A DNA stretch of 14,857 bases from an uncultured Clostridia bacterium (GTDB lineage Bacteria > Bacillota > Clostridia > TANB77 > CAG-508): assembly GCA_948585895.1 (NCBI GenBank), contig CAPBNZ010000003.1:40183-55039 (forward strand), read 5' to 3'. The position numbers and the translations under genes were made by a program. The notes beneath the pieces were generated by a model, which was not told where the DNA came from, made no database searches, and saw only the letters and a program-made list of their open reading frames with translations. Shown here one piece after another: positions 7,746 to 14,857 of the stretch (positions are counted from its first letter, which is position 1; each line of letters begins with the position of its first letter).

Positions 7746-7819
7746 TGTCTTTGTTTGTCCGCCAAATTTATGTGGAATGCTTTCTATTATATGTTTTTAT
7801 ACGAATTGAAAAATAGTAG

Positions 7820-7848
7820 TTGACGAAATCGAAAAAAAATGATATAAA
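7820..7848 (+). promoter_or_regulatory. Promoter of tRNA-Glu
   Basis: TTGACG (7820-7825), a 17-nt spacer and TATAAA (7843-7848) lie 16 nt before the tRNA. Both hexamers are close to consensus with ideal spacing. Confidence 0.75.
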
Positions 7849-7864
7849 TAATAAGTATTGACAA

Positions 7865-7939
7865 GGCCCCTTGGTCAAGCGGTTAAGACGCCACCCTCTC
7901 AAGGTGGAATCATGGGTTCGATTCCCGTAGGGGTCACCA
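7865..7939 (+). tRNA. tRNA-Glu, anticodon CTC
   Basis: A complete 75-nt cloverleaf with an encoded CCA end. The acceptor stem GGCCCCT/AGGGGTC has seven pairs including one G-U, followed by discriminator A and CCA (7937-7939). The anticodon stem CCACC/GGTGG (7891-7895 with 7903-7907) encloses CTCTCAA, which places anticodon CTC at 7898-7900 and reads GAG. The T arm carries GGTTCGATTCC. A glutamate tRNA with anticodon TTC would be the expected housekeeping copy and must lie elsewhere. Confidence 0.96.
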
Positions 7940-8026
7940 AAATATTCCAAAAACGAACTTTACATTTGTTAAACGGTTCAGTTTACCAAAAATTGTGTTT
8001 TTGAAATGATAGATAAAAACAAAAAA

Positions 8027-8120
8027 TTAAAAGGGAGTAGCTTTTTATTACTAATCAACAGTCGCGATATAAATAATATATCTGGTTAGTAAGGCTAGAA
8101 TAGTCAAGCGAGACTTTTAA
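8027..8120 (+). promoter_or_regulatory. yybP-ykoY (Mn2+) riboswitch upstream of a P-type ATPase
   Basis: The P1 helix pairs TTAAAAG (8027-8033) with CTTTTAA (8114-8120). Inside it lies the conserved 5' box GGGAGTAGC (8033-8041) and, on the 3' side, GTCAAGCGAGAC (8103-8114). Both are hallmarks of the yybP-ykoY class, which senses Mn2+. A 9-bp helix TTACTAATC/GGTTAGTAA (8048-8056 with 8084-8092) and a GATATA/TATATC hairpin fill the middle. The P1 3' strand is also the 5' arm of the terminator that follows. Ligand binding that locks P1 should therefore prevent termination, an ON switch. Members of this class are known upstream of Mn2+ efflux P-type ATPases. No convincing promoter lies between the tRNA and the riboswitch. 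Confidence 0.85.
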
Positions 8121-8157
8121 AAGGATACCAAATAGCTTCCTTTTAAAAGTCTTTTTT
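8111..8157 (+). terminator. Riboswitch expression-platform terminator
   Basis: Positions 8111-8125 pair with 8138-8152 as a 15-bp helix (core GACTTTTAAAAGG/CCTTTTAAAAGTC) around a 12-nt loop, with a T run at 8152-8157. It shares 8111-8120 with riboswitch P1 and the box next to it, so the two folds exclude each other. Confidence 0.9.
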
Positions 8158-8323
8158 GTAACTGATATTTTCCCAAAATCGATATAAAAAATAAACATTA
8201 TTTGATTCTACATCTTTTTGTGTATACTGTAATAAAAAATATAGTTATGGTTTAGACTAATTTTAATAAGATATGCATAAACAAAGTAGTTCATGATATG
8301 ACTAAAAAAGGAGTGGTTTTTAA

Positions 8324-11044
8324 ATGGAAAGTAAATGGTTTAATAAAGAAATCAAAGAAGTGGAAACAGAATTGAAAACAAATGTAGGCAAAGGATTAGA
8401 AATTGAAGAGGTTAAAAAAAGGCAAGAAAAGTATGGATTCAATCAATTAAAACCAGCTAAAAAGAAAAATATACTGCAAAGATTTGCAGACCAATTTAAA
8501 GATTTTTCTATTATTATATTGATTTTAGCAGCAATTGTATCAGGTGTGGTAGGAATAGCAGAAGGAGAGGGCATAACAGACACAATTATTATTTTAATAG
8601 TAGTTATTGTAAATGCTATGATAGGAGTAACACAAGAATCAAAAGCTGAAAAATCATTGGAAGCACTACAAAAGCTAACAGACCATGCATCTAAAGTAAT
8701 GAGAAATGGTGAAATTATAGTAATACCAGCAAAAGAATTGGTACCAGGAGATATTGTAATATTAGACACAGGAGATTATATTCCTGCTGATTTAAGAATC
8801 ATTGAAGCCATTAATTTAAAATCGCAAGAAGCATCACTAACAGGAGAATCTGTTCCAGTAGAAAAAAATATACAGAAAATTGATGGGGAAGAAATCGGAA
8901 TTGGTGATAGAATTAATATGCTATTTTCTTCAAGCTTAATTACTTATGGTAGAGGAAAAGGAATTGTTGTAGAAACAGGAATGACAACAGAAGTAGGAAA
9001 AATTGCTGGTATGATAAATAATACAGAAAAACAAGAAACGCCATTACAACAAAAACTAAATAAGTTAGGAAAAACACTAGGAATTGCAGCATTAGCTATT
9101 TGTGTCTGTATCTTTCTCGTTGGGTTAATACAGGGGAAAGAGCCAATCCATATGTTTATGACAGCCGTAAGTCTTGCTGTAGCAGCTATTCCAGAAGGAT
9201 TAGTAGCAGTATCTACCATTGTTTTAGCCATTGGTGTACAAAAAATGGTTAAAAAGAATGCCATTGTAAAGAGATTGCCAGCTGTTGAGACACTAGGGAG
9301 TGCAACAGTAATATGTTCAGATAAAACAGGAACCCTAACACAAAATAAAATGACAGTTGAAAAATTATTTATTAATGGACAAACAGAAAATTTAGAAGAA
9401 ATAAAAGATAGGAATCAAGATATTAATACATTAGTATATGCTAATATGTTGTGTAATGACACCAAAATAGCAAAAGATGGAACTTTAAGAGGTGACCCAA
9501 CAGAAACAGCGTTAGTAGATATGGCGTTTAAATTAGATTTTGACCCTAGCATCTATGATAGGATTCCTCGTATAAACGAAGTTCCATTTGATTCAGATAG
9601 AAAATTAATGACAACGATAAACCAAAAAAATGGTAACTATATTGTCTATACCAAAGGTGGGGTAGATGAGTTATTAAAAAGATGTAATTCTTATTTGTTA
9701 AAGGGAGAAATTAAGCAAGATTTGGAAAATTATGCTGTAACCATTAGACAACACAATGAAAAAATGGCAAAAGAAGCCCTAAGAGTGCTAGCATGTGCTT
9801 ATAAAGAAATAGACCATAAGCCAACAAATGAGGAAATGGAAAAGATTGAAAGCAATTTGACATTTATTGGTATGGTAGGAATGATTGACCCACCAAGAGA
9901 AGAAGCAAAAGAAGCAGTTAAAAGATGCAAAACAGCAGGAATTAAAACGGTAATGATAACAGGAGATCATAAAATCACAGCAACAGCAATTGCGAAAAAA
10001 TTGGGAATTTTAGAAAAAGAAGAAGAAGCTATTACAGGTTTAGAACTTGAAAAGATGTCAGATGAAGAGTTAGAAAAGAAAGTTAGACAATATTCAGTGT
10101 ATGCTAGAGTATCACCAGAACATAAAGTTAGAATTGTAAAAGCCTGGCAAAAAAATGGAGAAATTGTTGCAATGACTGGTGATGGTGTTAATGATAGTCC
10201 AGCATTGAAGACATCAGATATTGGATGTGCTATGGGCATGGTAGGAACAGATGTAGCCAAAGAAGCAGCTGATGTTATTTTAACAGATGATAATTTTGCA
10301 ACCATTGTTTCAGCAGTAGAAGAAGGAAGAAGAATTTATGATAATATTTTAAAAGTTATTCAATTTTTATTATCAAGTAATGTAGGAGAGATTGTAGTAT
10401 TATTTTTAGCTACACTTTGTACACCATTGTTTGCTAGTTGGTTTGGCATAACTGATATTTCTCATTTAGAAATTTTATTACCAATTCATATTTTATGGAT
10501 TAATTTAGTAACAGACTCCCTTCCAGCTTTAGCATTAGCTTTTGACCCTGCCAATAGTGATATTATGAAGAGAAAACCTGCTAAACCAGGAAAAGGAGTA
10601 TTTACTAAAGGAATGACATGGAGAGTTCTTTATCAAGGAGCTATGATAGGATTTTTAACACTTGCCGCCTTTATGATTGGACTAGGAACAACCAATACAC
10701 CAATTGATGGTTTAACATTAGATGAATCTAAAATAGAAGTTGGTCAAACTATGGCATTTGTTACTTTAGCTTTATCAGAATTAGTACATGTATTTAATAT
10801 TAGGGACAATAAGAAATCATTATTTAGAACTAAAGTGTTGAATAATAGAAAACTTATTGGGGCAATTGTTGCCTCAGCAGCATTGATGCTTGTCATTCTT
10901 GCTGTGCCAACATTAAGAACCATATTTAGTATACCTTTACTTCCAACAGAAAATATCATAGAATTGGTATGTTTGATATTTGCTCCAATTGTAATTGTGG
11001 AATTATTTAAATTATTTAAAATTAATATAATAAAGGATGAATAA
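8324..11044 (+). CDS. P2A-type cation-transporting ATPase (Ca2+/Mn2+ efflux pump)
   Basis: A 906-residue membrane pump that exports divalent cations with ATP. Order: N-terminal cation_ATPase_N region; M1-M2; actuator TGES (173-176); M3-M4 with PEGL (290-293); phosphorylation site DKTGTLT (D333); nucleotide-binding KGGVDELL; hinge TGDGVNDSPAL (GDGVND at 619-624); then M5-M10. Residues aligned with the two SERCA Ca2+ sites are present: E291 in M4, N686 and E689 in M5, N727, T730 and D731 in M6, and E819 in M8. The position matching Pmr1 Gln783, tied to Mn2+ in yeast, is Leu736. By residues it looks Ca2+-like, but the Mn2+ riboswitch upstream argues that Mn2+ export matters in the cell. Start 8324 follows AAAGGAG at 8307-8313. 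The gene is intact, and metG follows after 37 nt with no terminator between. Confidence 0.93.
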   Translation: MESKWFNKEIKEVETELKTNVGKGLEIEEVKKRQEKYGFNQLKPAKKKNILQRFADQFKDFSIIILILAAIVSGVVGIAEGEGITDTIIILIVVIVNAMIGVTQESKAEKSLEALQKLTDHASKVMRNGEIIVIPAKELVPGDIVILDTGDYIPADLRIIEAINLKSQEASLTGESVPVEKNIQKIDGEEIGIGDRINMLFSSSLITYGRGKGIVVETGMTTEVGKIAGMINNTEKQETPLQQKLNKLGKTLGIAALAICVCIFLVGLIQGKEPIHMFMTAVSLAVAAIPEGLVAVSTIVLAIGVQKMVKKNAIVKRLPAVETLGSATVICSDKTGTLTQNKMTVEKLFINGQTENLEEIKDRNQDINTLVYANMLCNDTKIAKDGTLRGDPTETALVDMAFKLDFDPSIYDRIPRINEVPFDSDRKLMTTINQKNGNYIVYTKGGVDELLKRCNSYLLKGEIKQDLENYAVTIRQHNEKMAKEALRVLACAYKEIDHKPTNEEMEKIESNLTFIGMVGMIDPPREEAKEAVKRCKTAGIKTVMITGDHKITATAIAKKLGILEKEEEAITGLELEKMSDEELEKKVRQYSVYARVSPEHKVRIVKAWQKNGEIVAMTGDGVNDSPALKTSDIGCAMGMVGTDVAKEAADVILTDDNFATIVSAVEEGRRIYDNILKVIQFLLSSNVGEIVVLFLATLCTPLFASWFGITDISHLEILLPIHILWINLVTDSLPALALAFDPANSDIMKRKPAKPGKGVFTKGMTWRVLYQGAMIGFLTLAAFMIGLGTTNTPIDGLTLDESKIEVGQTMAFVTLALSELVHVFNIRDNKKSLFRTKVLNNRKLIGAIVASAALMLVILAVPTLRTIFSIPLLPTENIIELVCLIFAPIVIVELFKLFKINIIKDE

Positions 11045-11081
11045 AAAGAAAACATTTAATAGAATGGGGAGAGGAATCGAA

Positions 11082-12656
11082 ATGAGTAATAAATTTTATG
11101 TTACAACACCAATTTACTATCCAAGTGGAAGATTTCATATAGGAACAGCTTATACTACGGTATTAGCAGATAGTATGAAACAATATCATCAGTTAAAAGG
11201 TGAAGATGCTTATATGCTAACAGGAACAGATGAGCATGGACAAAAAATAGAAGAAAAAGCCAAAGAAGCTGGGAAAACACCAAAAGAGTATGTGGATGAG
11301 ATGGCAAAAATGGCAAAAGAACTTTGGGCAAAAATGAAAATAGAATATGATGATTTTATTCAAACTACAGAAGAAAGACACGAGAAAATGGTACAGAAAA
11401 TTTTCAATCGATTTATGGAACAAGGTGATATCTATAAAGGAGAATATGAAGGATGGTATTGCATTCCTTGCGAAACATTCTTTACACAGACCCAATTGGT
11501 AGATGGAAAATGTCCAGATTGTGGTAGAGAAGTCAAATTAATGAAAGAAGAATCATATTTCTTTCATATGAAGAAATATGCAGATAGATTATTAAAGTAT
11601 TATGAAGAACATCCAGACTTTATCAAACCTGATTACAGGAAAAATGAAATGATAAATAATTTTATTAAGCCAGGTTTAGAAGATTTATGTGTAACAAGAA
11701 CTTCATTTGATTGGGGAATCAAAGTATTAAAAGATCCAAAGCATATTATTTATGTATGGTTAGATGCATTAACAAACTATATTACAGCATTAGGCTACTT
11801 ATCAGAAGACCAAGATTTATTTAACAAATATTGGCCAGCTGATTTACAGATTGTAGGGAAAGATATTGCAAGATTTCATTTAATTTATTGGCCTATTTTT
11901 TTAATGGCTTTGGATTTGCCATTACCAAAAACTATTTTAGTGCATAATTGGATTATGATGAAAGATGGTAAAATGTCTAAGTCGAAGGGAAATGTAATTT
12001 ATCCAGAAACATTAATAGAACGATATGGTTTAGATAGTGTTAGATATTTTTTACTAAGAGAAATGCCAGTTTCACAAGATGGTATATTTTCACCAGAAGC
12101 TTTTATAGAAAGATATAATTTTGATTTATGTAATGATTTGAGTAATTTGTTAAATAGGACAGTATCTATGGTAAATAAGTATTTTAATGGAAATGTTCCT
12201 GAATATAATGGAACACCAAATGAAGTAGATAAAGAATTTGAAGAATATACGTCAGAGCAAATTGAAAAATTTGAAGAAAAATGGAATCATTATGAAGTAG
12301 CAAATAGTATTCAAGAAATTTGGAACTTAATTGCAAGAACCAATAAATATATTGATGAAACTATGCCATGGGCTTTGGCAAGAGAAGAACAAACAGAAAA
12401 ATTAGAATCCTGTATGTATCACTTAATTGAAAACCTAAGAAAAATAGCAATTTTAATCAAACCATTTATGAAAGATACAGCTGATAATATTTTTAGACAA
12501 ATTGGAATAAAAGAACAAGATATGAAAAATTGGAAAAACTTAATAGAATATGATAAAATTAAAAATATCAAAGTAATTGAAAAAGGTGAGCCTATTTTCA
12601 TGAGATTAAACGGAGAAGAAGAAATAGAATTTCTAAAAAATATAATGAAAAAATAA
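11082..12656 (+). CDS. metG: Methionyl-tRNA synthetase, short form without the C-terminal tRNA-binding domain
   Basis: It charges initiator and elongator tRNA-Met. The signatures are HIGT (residues 19-22), KMSKS (297-301) and a zinc knuckle of C127-x2-C130 and C144-x2-C147. The segment YVWLDALTNYITALGY is typical of MetRS, and a helical anticodon-binding domain follows. From this start the protein has 524 residues and ends at the boundary of the catalytic and anticodon core. The Arc1p/EMAP-like dimerising domain found in roughly 650-residue Bacillota MetRS is missing, and nothing downstream encodes it. Start 11082 is chosen because GGGGAGAGG (11066-11074) lies 7 nt upstream and the conserved N-terminus (KFYVTTPIYYPSG) begins there; an in-frame ATG at 11037 overlaps the ATPase stop. 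No T-box is seen. The gene probably rides on transcription from upstream. Confidence 0.96.
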   Translation: MSNKFYVTTPIYYPSGRFHIGTAYTTVLADSMKQYHQLKGEDAYMLTGTDEHGQKIEEKAKEAGKTPKEYVDEMAKMAKELWAKMKIEYDDFIQTTEERHEKMVQKIFNRFMEQGDIYKGEYEGWYCIPCETFFTQTQLVDGKCPDCGREVKLMKEESYFFHMKKYADRLLKYYEEHPDFIKPDYRKNEMINNFIKPGLEDLCVTRTSFDWGIKVLKDPKHIIYVWLDALTNYITALGYLSEDQDLFNKYWPADLQIVGKDIARFHLIYWPIFLMALDLPLPKTILVHNWIMMKDGKMSKSKGNVIYPETLIERYGLDSVRYFLLREMPVSQDGIFSPEAFIERYNFDLCNDLSNLLNRTVSMVNKYFNGNVPEYNGTPNEVDKEFEEYTSEQIEKFEEKWNHYEVANSIQEIWNLIARTNKYIDETMPWALAREEQTEKLESCMYHLIENLRKIAILIKPFMKDTADNIFRQIGIKEQDMKNWKNLIEYDKIKNIKVIEKGEPIFMRLNGEEEIEFLKNIMKK

Positions 12657-12661
12657 GAAAA

Positions 12662-12709
12662 GAAGGATAATAGTTTTTATGATAACTAAAGATTATTATC
12701 TTTCTTTTT
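12662..12709 (+). terminator. Intrinsic terminator after metG
   Basis: GAAGGATAATA (12662-12672) pairs with TATTATCTTTC (12694-12704) with one G-T, around a 21-nt loop. T's follow at 12705-12709. The A-rich left flank would extend the pairing and allow weak action from the other strand. Confidence 0.75.
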
Positions 12710-12770
12710 GTTGTATAGAAAAAAGGAAGGATTTTTTAAAAATATACTACTAAAAAATCGAAAAATAGTA

Positions 12771-12776
12771 TATAAT
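12771..12776 (+). promoter_or_regulatory. Candidate -10 element for the deacetylase operon
   Basis: A perfect TATAAT lies 30 nt before the start of the deacetylase reading frame and after the metG terminator. No recognisable -35 is found at the right distance, so support is limited. Confidence 0.35.
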
Positions 12777-12806
12777 AAAGAAAAATAAACAAAAGGATAT
12801 AGAAAA

Positions 12807-13127
12807 ATGTTAGAATATGAAAAAATAAATCATAATATGTATATAACAACAGCCATTAAACATCAATCCAACATAAAAAAGATATTTATCATTATTTTAA
12901 TAATTATGGTCATAATTGGACTCATTATGATAGCTAAAAATGCTATCAACATGATACAGCAATACAAAGTTTACAAGCAATATGAAGCACAATTAATAGC
13001 CTTAAAAAAACAAGAAGAAGAGAAACAAACACAAATAGATAGAAAGGCAGAAGAGACTAACCAGGAAAAAATACCAAAATTAACGCAAAAACGGAAGAGA
13101 GAATATGGAAAATATTTATCGTTCTGA
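12807..13127 (+). CDS. N-terminal membrane anchor of a frameshifted polysaccharide deacetylase
   Basis: It encodes 106 residues up to a TGA. The cytoplasmic N-terminus is short, one hydrophobic helix spans about residues 25-43 (IFIIILIIMVIIGLIMIA), and a charged coiled-coil-like stalk follows. Up to Lys95 (13089-13091) it reads like the anchor of the deacetylase encoded next. The last 11 codons, from CGG at 13092, are out of frame. Skipping the C at 13092 gives LTQK-GRENMENIYRSETK and runs straight into the deacetylase domain, for a single protein of 309 residues anchored with its catalytic domain outside. A ribosome binding site (AAAGG, 12792-12796) precedes the ATG. By itself this piece would be an anchor with no enzyme. 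The two-ORFs-one-gene reading is strong; whether the shift is a mutation, an error or a recoding site is open. Confidence 0.75.
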   Translation: MLEYEKINHNMYITTAIKHQSNIKKIFIIILIIMVIIGLIMIAKNAINMIQQYKVYKQYEAQLIALKKQEEEKQTQIDRKAEETNQEKIPKLTQKRKREYGKYLSF

Positions 13128-13737
13128 GACCAAAAGAGCATTTTTGACTTTTGACGATGGACCATCAAGTGTAACACCAACTATTTTAGACATTTTGAAA
13201 CAAGAAAATATCAAAGCTACTTTTTTTGTTTTAGGTTCAATGGTAAAAACTTTTCCAGAAACGACAAAAAGAATTTATGAAGAAGGGCATTATATAGCAA
13301 ATCATGGTTATAGTCATTCTTATTCATCTATTTATTCTTCACCACAAGCTGTATTAGATGAATATAACCAGTGTAATGATGCAGTAAAAAATGTTATTGG
13401 GGTACCAGAATATAACTCCCATTTATTTCGATTTCCAGGAGGGTTTCCAGGTGGAAAATATGTAGCAGTGAAAAAGGAAGCAAAACAATTATTATCTCAA
13501 AATGACATTTTACATATTGATTGGAATGCTCTTTCAGGAGATGCACAAACAACTAAACCAACCATAGAGTATGAAATGGATAACATACAAAAAACGGTAG
13601 CAAACAAAAGTAGTGTAGTTATTTTAATGCATGACGCACAAGCGAAAAAAGTTACAGCAGAGGCATTACCACAAATTATTTCTTGGCTTAGAGAAAATAA
13701 ATATGAATTGAAGAGTTTTTATGAAATTATGGAATAA
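13105..13737 (+). CDS. Polysaccharide deacetylase (NodB/CE4 domain), catalytic part of the split gene
   Basis: A 210-residue NodB-fold domain that removes acetyl groups from peptidoglycan amino sugars or another surface polysaccharide. CE4 motifs in order: TFDDG (D17, D18), the metal-binding NHGYSH (H67, H71), RFPGG (catalytic Arg109, a variant of RxPYG), DWNALSGD and ILMHDA (H176). All catalytic positions are present. The ATG at 13105 overlaps the preceding ORF by 23 nt and has a GGAAGAGAG upstream, so separate initiation is conceivable. A protein starting there would, however, lack any signal or membrane segment, which makes little sense for a cell-wall enzyme. The intended product is more likely the 309-residue fusion with the upstream anchor, requiring a +1 shift at 13092. 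The next gene starts 14 nt after the stop, so an operon is likely. The family call is secure; the substrate is inferred. Confidence 0.88.
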   Translation: MENIYRSETKRAFLTFDDGPSSVTPTILDILKQENIKATFFVLGSMVKTFPETTKRIYEEGHYIANHGYSHSYSSIYSSPQAVLDEYNQCNDAVKNVIGVPEYNSHLFRFPGGFPGGKYVAVKKEAKQLLSQNDILHIDWNALSGDAQTTKPTIEYEMDNIQKTVANKSSVVILMHDAQAKKVTAEALPQIISWLRENKYELKSFYEIME

Positions 13738-13751
13738 AAGGAGAGAGAAAT

Positions 13752-14857
13752 TTGCTTAAGAAAAAAATAGAAAACAGAGAAAGCATTGAAGAAAAATTAG
13801 AATATTTAGGGCTAAATTTAGAAAAAATACCAGCTGCTCTTAAGAAAGCTGAGCCACTAGAATTTAGAGTTCCAAAGTTTTATGATGAAAAACAGTATAG
13901 ACAATATCGATATATACCAATCAAAAATGTACAGATTATGTTATCACCCACGAATCGTTTAGATGAAATGGAAGAAAAATACAAAAAAGCAAGCCCATTG
14001 ATAGATTATTTAGATAACAAAAAAGAAGAAAATATTTTGAAATATACAACTTTTTTAAATATGTTAAAACAAGTTAAAATAGAGGATATCCAAAAAATAG
14101 AAGAAGAACAAGTAAACCTTAATAAAAAAATACCTTTCAAAGTTAAATTTCAAGGGAACTACTTATGGCAAATTTATTATTCAGAAAACACAGATAAATA
14201 TTTTATGTTAGTTCCAACTGAGGATTCTGATTACTCAACTTTCTTCTTTTTATTAAAAAAGCAATTAGAAAAAAAGAGAACAGAAAAAATTTTTGTTCCT
14301 ATTAAGAATGTTGGATATAGTAGAGAATATCTTAAAAAGTCAGAATTTGAGGATATTGAAAATTATTTATGGCTTTTTACAAAAGATTGGCCACTTATAT
14401 ATGAAGTATATGACAAAAAAGATAATTTAAGCATACACATTGTAGGGGAAACAGAAATATATGAGAAAATAAAAAGTCCATATAAAATACAATTGGCAAG
14501 TAAGGAAGAAGCAAAACAATTTTATAAATTGCTCAAGGCAATGTTTATTTTTCAAACAGAATTACCACGTTATTTTGAATTTAAAACAAATATAGGAAAA
14601 ATGGGAGGAATTGAATTTTATATTGAAGATAGAAAAATAGAATATGAAAATATTATTCAATGGATGAATGATGAATTTAAATTAGGAGAAGAAAGAATTC
14701 AAGTAGCAAAAGAGCTAATAGAAAAAAGTCAGGAAAAATTGAAAGATTTAAAAACTGAAGTAGAAGTACAAGAAATGGAATACCTCGCAAAAGAAAAACA
14801 AATTTCTACCTTTTTAGAATGTAAAAAATCATTTTTTGGTAAGTTCAAATATTATTT
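13752..14857 (+). CDS. Hypothetical protein of unknown function, cut by the window end
   Basis: The frame is open from a TTG at 13752 to the window end (368 full codons, no stop). AGGAGAG (13739-13745) lies 6 nt ahead, and no ATG occurs until about 13937, which supports the TTG start. The protein is charged and mostly soluble, with no signal peptide or membrane segment at the N-terminus. Early segments include LGLNLEKIPAALKKAE and VPKFYDEKQYRQYRYIPI, which look like conserved blocks, and a Glu/Lys-rich stretch at about residues 314-352 is probably coiled coil. I do not recognise the family. It starts 14 nt after the deacetylase stop, so both are probably translated from one mRNA. A role in envelope biology is only a guess from that position. 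Confidence 0.8.
   Translation, partial: MLKKKIENRESIEEKLEYLGLNLEKIPAALKKAEPLEFRVPKFYDEKQYRQYRYIPIKNVQIMLSPTNRLDEMEEKYKKASPLIDYLDNKKEENILKYTTFLNMLKQVKIEDIQKIEEEQVNLNKKIPFKVKFQGNYLWQIYYSENTDKYFMLVPTEDSDYSTFFFLLKKQLEKKRTEKIFVPIKNVGYSREYLKKSEFEDIENYLWLFTKDWPLIYEVYDKKDNLSIHIVGETEIYEKIKSPYKIQLASKEEAKQFYKLLKAMFIFQTELPRYFEFKTNIGKMGGIEFYIEDRKIEYENIIQWMNDEFKLGEERIQVAKELIEKSQEKLKDLKTEVEVQEMEYLAKEKQISTFLECKKSFFGKFKYY

Noticed and set aside
8443..11055. Several 60-112 codon open frames on the - strand within the ATPase gene
   Set aside because: They mirror the codon pattern of the sense gene and match no protein pattern.
11037..11081. An earlier ATG for metG that overlaps the ATPase stop
   Set aside because: MetRS conservation begins at 11082, which has its own GGGGAGAGG at the right distance.
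13086..13098. A -1 programmed frameshift at the A-rich run in the deacetylase gene
   Set aside because: The downstream frame is +1 relative to the upstream one, so a -1 slip does not restore it.
1..14857. CRISPR arrays, prophage genes or complete insertion sequences
   Set aside because: No regularly spaced repeats, transposase or phage structural motifs were seen on either strand.
1..14857. A reassigned TGA (Trp) code
   Set aside because: TGA ends clear genes (for example at 1001-1003 and 7709-7711), and Trp positions use TGG.

Overview
The window is AT-rich, with strong GGAGG-type ribosome binding sites, a T-box, a riboswitch and Bacillota-type protein families. It looks like a low-GC member of the Bacillota, probably an uncultured gut-type Clostridia relative; that placement is inference. 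Every recognisable gene lies on the + strand.

Layout: (1) 1-1003 is the 3' part of an ABC exporter gene, broken by a +1 frameshift in the Walker A motif and apparently also by a linker deletion. (2) 1004-2016 is a 1-kb intergenic region. It holds a long-range inverted repeat, a possible 41-codon small ORF with a promoter, some decayed coding sequence, then the promoter and complete isoleucine T-box leader of ileS. A nested palindromic element sits between the T-box terminator and the ileS ribosome binding site. (3) 2017-5163 is ileS, followed by a terminator. (4) 5364-7711 holds a HipA/CtkA-like kinase gene and an in-frame chimera that joins the N-terminus of a type I methyltransferase (HsdM) to the C-terminus of a type I restriction subunit (HsdR). 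It is best explained as the scar of a deleted restriction-modification operon. (5) 7820-12709 holds tRNA-Glu(CTC), a yybP-ykoY (Mn2+) riboswitch with an overlapping terminator, a P2A-type cation ATPase, metG and a terminator. No clear internal promoter was found, so the tRNA, riboswitch, ATPase and metG may share transcription. (6) 12807-14857 holds a membrane-anchored polysaccharide deacetylase gene split by a +1 frameshift, then a gene of unknown function that runs off the window end.

The most unusual observation is about the codon CGG. By manual scan of roughly 4,200 codons, CGG occurs in frame only twice, at 385-387 and 13092-13094. Both are exactly the points where a +1 shift (skipping the C and reading GGN as Gly) restores a conserved protein. 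This could be chance, decay or sequencing error. It could also mean that CGG is unassigned or starved here and that +1 slippage occurs at it. The second main point is the HsdM-HsdR fusion, whose junction lies on a Phe-Gly-Asp that, from memory of the families, both parents share. The third is a Mn2+ riboswitch controlling a pump whose transport-site residues look SERCA-like.
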